Shown here one piece after another: positions 58,034-64,000 of a DNA stretch of 64,000 nt. The number at the start of each line of letters is the position of its first letter. Within the stretch, counting starts at the first letter, position 1. Position numbers and translations under genes: made by a program. Origin of the DNA: G965203045 sp965203045 (GTDB lineage Bacteria; Pseudomonadota; Gammaproteobacteria; PS1; Pseudothioglobaceae); the NCBI GenBank assembly GCA_965203045.1, contig OZ241850.1, positions 868,001 to 932,000 on the forward strand, in the 5' to 3' direction. The notes below the pieces were generated by a model. It was not told the DNA's origin and made no database searches. It worked only from the letters and a program-made list of their open reading frames with translations.

Positions 58034-59281
58034 ATGAAAAAAAATGCTTTTTATGCTCAGTCTGGCGGGGTTACCGCTGTTATTAACGCTTCGGCTTGCG
58101 GGTTGATAGAAACTGCTAGAAAACATAGCAATAAAATAGGTGTGGTTTATGCTGGACAAAACGGCATTATTGGGGCTTTAGAAGAAAATTTAATTGATAC
58201 CTCTTGTGAGTCTGATGCTGATATTGCAGCACTTAAAATCACACCATCTGGGGCTTTTGGTTCTTGTCGTTATAAAATGAAATCACTAGAAGAAAACAAG
58301 GCTGAATACAGACGTTTGATTGAGGTATTTAAAGCGCATAATATTGGTTATTTTTTCTACAACGGTGGTGGGGATAGCGCTGATACTTGTTTAAAGGTTT
58401 CGCAATTATCTGAGTCAATGGGCTATCCAATTCAAGCAATTCATATACCAAAAACAGTAGATAATGATCTGCCTATTACTGATAATTGTCCTGGTTTTGG
58501 TTCGGTTGCTAAGTATATTGCGGTATCTACTATGGAGGCTAGTTTTGATGTGGCATCAATGGCAGCGACTTCAACTAAGATTTTTGTCTTAGAAGTAATG
58601 GGTCGTCATGCTGGTTGGATTGCTGCGGCAGGAGGTTTGGTTGATGCTTCAATTCCGGTGGTTATTTTATTTCCCGAAGTGGTTTTTAATCAGCAGAAGT
58701 TTTTAACCAAAGTTGATAGTAATGTTAAAAAGTTTGGTTATTGCACAGTGGTGGTATCTGAAGGGGCTAAGTGGGCTGATGGTCGTTTTTTAGCAGAGCA
58801 AGGGACTCGGGATGATTTTGGTCATGCTCAATTAGGCGGTGTTGCACCAGTGGTTGCAAATTTAATTAAAGATAGTTTAGGATATAAATATCACTGGGCG
58901 GTTGCTGATTATCTACAAAGGTCAGCGCGACACCTAGCTTCAAAAAATGATGTTGAACAAGCATACGCGCTTGGAGAAGCTGCGCTAAATTTAGCCTTAG
59001 AAGGTAAAAACTCAGTGATGCCAGCGATAATTCGCGTTGCTAATAATCCTTATAAGTGGAAGATTGGTATAGGCGAGTTAAAAGATGTTGCCAATGTGGA
59101 AAAGATGATGCCAAAAGAATACATATCTAAAGACGGTTTTAGTATTACTGATGCTTGTCGGCAGTATTTAGCGCCGTTAATTACTGGTGAGGATTATCCT
59201 CCTTATAAAAAAGGTCTGCCAGATTATGTGGTGTTAAAGAAGCAAAAAGTTAGCAAAAAGTTAGCAAAATTTAAGATTTAG
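58034..59281 (+). CDS. pfp: pyrophosphate-dependent 6-phosphofructokinase
   Basis: This 415-residue enzyme of the phosphofructokinase family interconverts fructose-6-phosphate plus PPi with fructose-1,6-bisphosphate plus Pi. The signature YNGGGDSADT at residues 115-124 has Asp in the position that gives PPi rather than ATP specificity (ATP enzymes have GGDGS). IPKTVDNDLPIT and VMGRHAGWIAAAGG are typical. It is reversible, and thiotrophic symbionts have been proposed to use it in place of bisphosphatases in the Calvin cycle, which would make PPi. Sat and adk, both of which act on adenylates, flank it. Confidence 0.93.
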   Translation: MKKNAFYAQSGGVTAVINASACGLIETARKHSNKIGVVYAGQNGIIGALEENLIDTSCESDADIAALKITPSGAFGSCRYKMKSLEENKAEYRRLIEVFKAHNIGYFFYNGGGDSADTCLKVSQLSESMGYPIQAIHIPKTVDNDLPITDNCPGFGSVAKYIAVSTMEASFDVASMAATSTKIFVLEVMGRHAGWIAAAGGLVDASIPVVILFPEVVFNQQKFLTKVDSNVKKFGYCTVVVSEGAKWADGRFLAEQGTRDDFGHAQLGGVAPVVANLIKDSLGYKYHWAVADYLQRSARHLASKNDVEQAYALGEAALNLALEGKNSVMPAIIRVANNPYKWKIGIGELKDVANVEKMMPKEYISKDGFSITDACRQYLAPLITGEDYPPYKKGLPDYVVLKKQKVSKKLAKFKI

Positions 59282-59295
59282 TATTGGGAGAGTTT

Positions 59296-59946
59296 ATGAG
59301 AATTATTCTATTGGGCGCGCCGGGCGCTGGTAAAGGCACGCAAGCTCAGAATATCTGTGAGCAAAAGTCCATACCCCAAATTTCAACTGGTGATATGCTA
59401 AGGGCTGCGGTTAAAGCGCAAACACCGTTGGGTATTCAGGCTAAAAAAGTAATGGATGTGGGCGGTTTAGTCTCTGATGATATTATTATTGGCTTAGTAA
59501 AGCAACGTATAGAGGCAGATGATTGTAAGAATGGTTTTTTATTTGACGGCTTTCCGCGCACCATTGCCCAAGCAGAAGCATTAAAGCAAGATGGTATTGA
59601 CATTGATTTTGTAATAGAAATTCAGGTCCCCGATGAAGATATTATTACTAGAATGTCAGGCAGGAGGGTGCATTTAGCTTCAGGACGCAACTATCACATT
59701 ATATATAATCCGCCTAAAATAGAAGGCAAAGACGATATAAGTGGTGAGCAGTTAATACAAAGAAAAGACGATAGCCAACAAATTGTTAGAACTCGTCTTG
59801 GTGTTTATCACCAGCAGACCCAGCCATTAGTGGATTATTATAAGCAATGGCGACGCAGTGATAGTAATGCGCCAAAATACTATGCTGTTAATGGTGTAGG
59901 TAGTTTAGATGAGGTGAGAGATACAATTTTTGACAAAATCAACTAA
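59296..59946 (+). CDS. adk: adenylate kinase
   Basis: This 216-residue enzyme interconverts ATP plus AMP and two ADP. It shows the P-loop LLGAPGAGKGTQAQ, the AMP-binding STGDMLRAAVKAQT, VKQRIEADDCKNGFLFDGFP, MSGRRVHLASGR with the LID domain, and RLGVYHQQTQPLVDYY. The start is the ATG at 59296 with GGGAGAG upstream. The TTG at 59284 would add four residues. It is 2 bases after pfp in the frame of the longer ORF and 14 from the real start. Confidence 0.96.
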   Translation: MRIILLGAPGAGKGTQAQNICEQKSIPQISTGDMLRAAVKAQTPLGIQAKKVMDVGGLVSDDIIIGLVKQRIEADDCKNGFLFDGFPRTIAQAEALKQDGIDIDFVIEIQVPDEDIITRMSGRRVHLASGRNYHIIYNPPKIEGKDDISGEQLIQRKDDSQQIVRTRLGVYHQQTQPLVDYYKQWRRSDSNAPKYYAVNGVGSLDEVRDTIFDKIN

Positions 59947-59951
59947 CCAAG

Positions 59952-61106
59952 GTGGCTACTCCTAGAAAAATAATCATTCCTTTTCGACCTATTCCTCTAG
60001 AAATTCCAGCAGGAATGAAGTCTAATGAGTTTTTTAATAGCGCTCCTAACCTAAATGATTTAGTTAGTAATAATGGCTTATTGACTAATAGGGATAATTT
60101 GTTGCTTTATCGTAAAGCCTTAGGGCACAGTGGTATTTTTGATTGCTCTATTATGTATAACACTTCTGAGATAATTCTTAATCCGCTTGGCCGTCCAGTG
60201 CGTAGAACTCAGCTAAGCGAGCAAGTAAAACGCACTTGGAATCGGATGAATCAAGTCTTAGTGGATTTTATGTTTGAAAAATATCCTGACCCACAGCGGC
60301 ACTTAATTTTGGTTGGCGAGGCAAGTTTGGATGCAACTTGGCCCCTAACTTCACCCGGAGTGCCTAGTATTCGTATGTTGCATAATCACTTTATCGTATT
60401 TGATAAAGAGCATATCGCAAGCGCTAAGTTAGCCCCAACAGATGACCCTAATTTGACCGATGGCGGACAACATAGCTTGTTTCAATCTTATGTTGCTGAT
60501 ACTTATGCAAAGTTTTTACAAACTCTAGATTTGAAAATTTTAAAACCGCTTGTAAGCGCTGATGCTAAATTAGGGCTAACAGGTTATCCTCAAGGATTGC
60601 CCAGTTGGGAGGTGGTTGGTGGTGTTAAGATGTTGAAAACTTTAGATTTTTGGCAAGAATATGACAAAATCTTACAAGGTTTTTTGGATTTTTATCGCAC
60701 TTTTTTTAATAATGTATCTAGTAAAGATGCTGGCATTCCCAGTCAAGCCTATTATCCCGAGCAAATTGATAAAATTTTATTATTTAGCAATGAGTTTTTA
60801 GCAGCAGCAAAAAAGGTGCGTGATAAATGCTTAAAAGATGCTAAATATGCTAACGCCATCCGTTGGCAACCAGCATTTAAGCAGCTAATTTATCGTAGCG
60901 ACAGTGGCAAGTTAATAGTTACTATTAGTCAAAATTCTATTGGTAATGCTATTACTGAGTTACTTGGCATAGTTGTTAATCGTATCTCTGACGAACAGGC
61001 TTATGCCAAGTTAGAACCACAACTCATTGACCAGTTATTACAAGTGCGCAAAAGACTAGTTAAAGCTGATTTAGGCAATAAAATTAAAAGTAAATATTGG
61101 GGTTAA
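59952..61106 (+). CDS. conserved hypothetical protein, 384 residues
   Basis: This soluble protein starts with GTG at 59952, five bases after adk. Segments that look conserved are IPFRPIPLEIPAGM, YRKALGHSGIFDCSIMYN, NPLGRPVRRTQLSEQVKRTW, HLILVGEASLDATWPLTSPG, SIRMLHNHFIVFDKEH and GQHSLFQSYVADTY. The LHNHF segment is faintly reminiscent of HIT-like nucleotide transferases such as GalT or ATP adenylyltransferase, where histidines act in catalysis, but the usual H-x-H-x-H is not present. The family is unknown to me. Its place after adk in the apr-sat-pfp block makes nucleotide or sugar-phosphate chemistry an idea worth testing. Confidence 0.7.
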   Translation: MATPRKIIIPFRPIPLEIPAGMKSNEFFNSAPNLNDLVSNNGLLTNRDNLLLYRKALGHSGIFDCSIMYNTSEIILNPLGRPVRRTQLSEQVKRTWNRMNQVLVDFMFEKYPDPQRHLILVGEASLDATWPLTSPGVPSIRMLHNHFIVFDKEHIASAKLAPTDDPNLTDGGQHSLFQSYVADTYAKFLQTLDLKILKPLVSADAKLGLTGYPQGLPSWEVVGGVKMLKTLDFWQEYDKILQGFLDFYRTFFNNVSSKDAGIPSQAYYPEQIDKILLFSNEFLAAAKKVRDKCLKDAKYANAIRWQPAFKQLIYRSDSGKLIVTISQNSIGNAITELLGIVVNRISDEQAYAKLEPQLIDQLLQVRKRLVKADLGNKIKSKYWG

Positions 61107-61160
61107 ATGCGTCTAACTTCTGGTAAAATGCAAAGAAGTTAGGATTTATATTATTATTGT

Positions 61161-61586
61161 ATGGATATTCGTAAAATCAAAAAATTGATTGATTTGTTGG
61201 AGCGGTCAAATTTAGCAGAAATTGAAATTACAGAAGGTGAAGAAGCAGTGCGTATTACTCGCAATACTTCTACTTCTGCTACTAGTCCAGCTAATGTAAT
61301 TGTGCCAAAATCGCCAGTAGAATCAGCGCCGCTAACACCAATAGATAAAACAAATAACACTATTAGCTCACCAATGGTTGGCACTTTTTATTTAGCAAGT
61401 TCGCCAACTTCTATGCCCTTTGTTGAGGTTGGGCAAACTATTAAAGTTGGGCAAGTAATTTGTATTATTGAAGCAATGAAAATTATGAACAAGATTGAGG
61501 CGGACAAGTCTGGGGTTATTAGTGAAATTTTAGTAGCTGATGGTGATGCAGTTGAGTTTGGCCAAGATTTAATCTTGCTTAGGTAG
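61161..61586 (+). CDS. accB: acetyl-CoA carboxylase biotin carboxyl carrier protein
   Basis: This 141-residue biotin acceptor has a Lys in VICIIEAMKIMNKIEAD at about residue 105, with the thumb segment SSPMVGTFYLASSPTSMPF. The N-terminal helix IRKIKKLIDLLERSNLAEIEI and a Ser/Thr/Pro linker (NTSTSATSPANVIV) are typical. The start is ATG 61161. It is 3 bases before accC and the two form an operon. Confidence 0.96.
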   Translation: MDIRKIKKLIDLLERSNLAEIEITEGEEAVRITRNTSTSATSPANVIVPKSPVESAPLTPIDKTNNTISSPMVGTFYLASSPTSMPFVEVGQTIKVGQVICIIEAMKIMNKIEADKSGVISEILVADGDAVEFGQDLILLR

Positions 61587-61589
61587 GAA

Positions 61590-62924
61590 ATGATTAACAA
61601 AATTTTAATTGCTAATCGCGGTGAAATTGCGCTAAGAATCTTGCGCGCTTGTAAAGAGTTAGATATTAAAACAGTTGCTGTTTATTCTCAAGCTGATAAA
61701 GATTTGCAGCATGTTTTGCTTGCTGATGAAGCGGTTTGTATTGGCGCTGCGGCATCTAAAGACAGTTATCTTAATATCCCCGCTATTGTAAGCGCTGCTG
61801 AGATTACCCATGCTGATGCTATTCACCCCGGTTATGGCTTTTTAGCAGAGAATGCTAATTTTGTGGAACAAGTAGAGAAAAGCGGATTTATTTTTATTGG
61901 GCCACACGTCAGTAATATAAGTATTATGGGCGATAAAGTCTCAGCTATTGAAGCAATGCGTAACTCAAATGTGCCATGTGTGCCCGGTTCAGATGGCGCG
62001 CTGAGTAATAGCGATAAAGACAATCTAAAGATAGCTAAAAAAATCGGTTATCCAATTATCATAAAGGCTGCTGGTGGCGGGGGTGGTCGCGGTATGCGAG
62101 TTGTGCGTAGGGAGGAAGATTTAATTGATGCTATCGCCCTTACTAAAACTGAGAGCTTAAATTTTTTTAGTAATGGCGAGGTGTATATGGAGAAATTTTT
62201 AACCACGCCACGTCATATTGAAATTCAAGTTTTAGCAGATAGTAGTGGTAATGCTATTCATTTAGGTGAGCGTGATTGTTCTATGCAACGTCGCCACCAA
62301 AAAGTTGTAGAAGAAGCGCCTGCCCCCGGCATTAGCCCCACTACTAGAGATGAAATTGGGGCTATTTGCGCTAAAGCGTGTCAAAAAATTAACTATCGTG
62401 GCGCTGGGACTTTTGAGTTTTTGTATGAAAGTGGCGAGTTTTATTTTATTGAGATGAATACCAGAATTCAAGTTGAACATCCCATTACTGAGATGATAAC
62501 TGGTGTGGATATTGTAAAAGAACAAATTTTAATTGCTAACGGCAACGATTTAAGTCTTAGCCAAGACGATATTCGTATCAGCGGTCATGCTATTGAGTGC
62601 CGCATTAATGCTGAAAATTCAACAACTTTTGCTCCTTCGCCGGGCAAAATCACTCATCTACATATACCCGGTGGGCTTGGGGTGCGAGTAGATACTCATA
62701 TTTACGATGGTTATAATGTTCCTGCCCATTATGATTCTATGATTGGCAAGCTAATTACCTTTGCTGCTGACCGTGATAATGCTATTAAAAAAATGCGTAG
62801 CGCTTTGGACGAGACTATTATTGGCGGCATTCAAACTAATATTAAATTGCACCAAAAAATCATGCACGATAGCGGTTTTATTAAAGGTGGGGCTAATATT
62901 CACTATTTGGAGTCAATTTTATGA
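61590..62924 (+). CDS. accC: acetyl-CoA carboxylase biotin carboxylase subunit
   Basis: This 444-residue ATP-grasp enzyme carboxylates the biotin of AccB. Landmarks are KILIANRGEIALRILRAC, PGYGFLAENANFVEQV, ATP-binding KAAGGGGGRGMRVVR, HIEIQVLADSSGNAIHLGER, DCSMQRRHQKVVEEAPAPG, and FEFLYESGEFYFIEMNTRIQ with QVEHPITEMITGVD. The length is standard. It ends with TGA overlapping the argC ATG (ATGA). Confidence 0.97.
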   Translation: MINKILIANRGEIALRILRACKELDIKTVAVYSQADKDLQHVLLADEAVCIGAAASKDSYLNIPAIVSAAEITHADAIHPGYGFLAENANFVEQVEKSGFIFIGPHVSNISIMGDKVSAIEAMRNSNVPCVPGSDGALSNSDKDNLKIAKKIGYPIIIKAAGGGGGRGMRVVRREEDLIDAIALTKTESLNFFSNGEVYMEKFLTTPRHIEIQVLADSSGNAIHLGERDCSMQRRHQKVVEEAPAPGISPTTRDEIGAICAKACQKINYRGAGTFEFLYESGEFYFIEMNTRIQVEHPITEMITGVDIVKEQILIANGNDLSLSQDDIRISGHAIECRINAENSTTFAPSPGKITHLHIPGGLGVRVDTHIYDGYNVPAHYDSMIGKLITFAADRDNAIKKMRSALDETIIGGIQTNIKLHQKIMHDSGFIKGGANIHYLESIL

Positions 62925-63961
62925 CCAATATTAAGGTTGGTATCATCGGTGGTTCTGGTTGGACTGGGGCAGAATTATTGCGATTATTATTACAACATCC
63001 AAATGTTGCGCTATCTGTTATTACCTCGCGCAGTCTGGCGGGCAAGCCACTAACTGCTTTATTTCCCAACTTATTATCTCACTCGGATTTAAGCTTTGCT
63101 GATATGGATATTAGCAGTTTAGAGAAATGTGATGTGGTATTTTTTGCTACCCCCCACGGTGTTGCTATGCAAACTGCCCCAGTATTAGTGGCTAGTGGTA
63201 TCAAAGTAATTGATCTAGGGGCTGATTTTCGTGTTAAAGATGTTCAAGCTTATGAACAGTTTTATAATATCAAGCATAGTCAAAAATCTTTGTTAGCACA
63301 GGCGGTTTATGGTTTAACAGAGGTAAATCGCAGTAGTATAAAAACTGCTAAATTAGTTGCTAATCCGGGTTGTTATCCAACTGTTGTAAGTTTAGCATTG
63401 CTACCACTACTGAACTCTAATTGCATCAATGTCACATCTATAATTGCTGATTGTAAATCTGGTCTAAGTGGGGCTGGACGGGCATTAAATAAAGCGACTA
63501 GTTTGTGTGAGGCAAGCGAGACTATTAAGGCTTATGGTGTTAGCGGTCATCGCCATCTACCAGAGATAGAACAAATACTTAGCCAAGTTGCAAACACCAA
63601 AGTAAGTCTAACTTTTATTCCCCATTTAACACCAATGATAAGAGGAATGTTAGCAACTATTTATGTTGATTTAAGCAAAAATTTAAACACTCAACAAGTA
63701 TTAGATTTATTTAATAAACAATACCAAGACGAACCTTTTATAGAAGTATTGCCCAAAGGACAAATGCCAGAAACGCGCGCTGTTAAAGGCTCTAACAAAT
63801 GCCATATCGGTATTCAAGTTTTAGCAAATGATAAATTAATCATCATTGCCGCTATTGATAATTTGCTAAAAGGCGCTTCTGCCCAAGCAGTCCAAAATAT
63901 GAATATTATGTTTGGTCTGCCCCAAACCAGCGGGCTGACACAGATTGGAATAATGCCATAA
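62921..63961 (+). CDS. argC: N-acetyl-gamma-glutamyl-phosphate reductase
   Basis: This 346-residue NADPH-dependent enzyme of arginine synthesis reduces N-acetylglutamyl phosphate. It shows VGIIGGSGWTGAELLRLLLQ with the dinucleotide-binding loop, FFATPHGVAM, LGADFRVKD, catalytic Cys in LVANPGCYPTVVSLAL, and SGLSGAGRALNKATSL. It is coupled to accC by a 4-base overlap. The last 39 bases of the window contain no feature. Confidence 0.96.
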   Translation: MTNIKVGIIGGSGWTGAELLRLLLQHPNVALSVITSRSLAGKPLTALFPNLLSHSDLSFADMDISSLEKCDVVFFATPHGVAMQTAPVLVASGIKVIDLGADFRVKDVQAYEQFYNIKHSQKSLLAQAVYGLTEVNRSSIKTAKLVANPGCYPTVVSLALLPLLNSNCINVTSIIADCKSGLSGAGRALNKATSLCEASETIKAYGVSGHRHLPEIEQILSQVANTKVSLTFIPHLTPMIRGMLATIYVDLSKNLNTQQVLDLFNKQYQDEPFIEVLPKGQMPETRAVKGSNKCHIGIQVLANDKLIIIAAIDNLLKGASAQAVQNMNIMFGLPQTSGLTQIGIMP

Positions 63962-64000
63962 AAATGGATATGTATGGGCTTTAGGTTTATTGGTATATGT

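Overview
The window is AT-rich bacterial chromosome with nearly continuous coding on both strands, short or overlapping gene junctions and gammaproteobacterial gene order. It carries a complete reverse-type (oxidative) dsr operon, aprMBA, sat and a pyrophosphate-dependent phosphofructokinase. This combination points to a chemolithoautotrophic sulfur-oxidising gammaproteobacterium of the SUP05/Thioglobus group or a related thiotrophic symbiont of marine invertebrates. That placement is inferred from gene content and was not tested by phylogeny.

Layout. 1-2.5 kb: the 3' end of a large repeat protein with dockerin-like calcium loops, cytochrome oxidase assembly genes ending in cyoE, and a HbpS/GlcG-like protein. 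3-5.5 kb: a cyanate pair (cynS plus a beta carbonic anhydrase), a decayed acyl-CoA dehydrogenase and a TauE/SafE exporter. 5.5-7.4 kb: dolP-yraN divergent from rsmI. 7.5-13 kb: an unfamiliar membrane locus with a MotA/TolQ/ExbB-like channel, two single-pass or double-pass partners and a membrane-anchored protein with two FGE-sulfatase domains. 13-18.6 kb: housekeeping (ferredoxin, coaE, RNB nuclease, gcvH, gcvT, yciB) with tRNA-Met and tRNA-Leu. 19-20.8 kb: an islet of small unknown genes, one interrupted by an in-frame stop and one encoding a tiny secreted repeat peptide. 21-28 kb: bioC, zapA, cmoB, frr, pyrH, xerD, rplS, gltD. 28.1-40.6 kb: dsrABEFHCMKLJOPNR in the order known from Allochromatium. 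40.7-52.7 kb: an orphan bufferin-like precursor peptide, amiC, tsaE, an ion exchanger, hemD, metF, a cysteine-less DsrC paralogue, lgt, thyA, a thioredoxin, priA and ybeY. 52.8-60 kb: aprMBA divergent from sat, then PPi-phosphofructokinase and adenylate kinase. 60-64 kb: a conserved protein of unknown function, accB, accC and argC.

How the genes work together. Dsr oxidises stored or intermediate sulfur to sulfite. DsrEFH and DsrC carry the sulfur, DsrMKJOP and DsrL handle the electrons, and DsrN makes the amidated sirohaem. AprBA joins sulfite to AMP to give APS and passes electrons to the membrane protein AprM. Sat converts APS plus PPi into sulfate and ATP. A PPi-dependent phosphofructokinase running in the CO2-fixing direction would supply the PPi that Sat consumes, and adenylate kinase balances AMP, so the apr-sat-pfp-adk block reads as one PPi and AMP economy. 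TauE may move sulfite or related anions. CynS could supply ammonia and CO2.

The best candidate for something undescribed is the motor-like locus at 7.5-13 kb. The orphan bufferin peptide, the cysteine-less DsrC and the repeated sequences in front of dsr and apr are also worth a second look.
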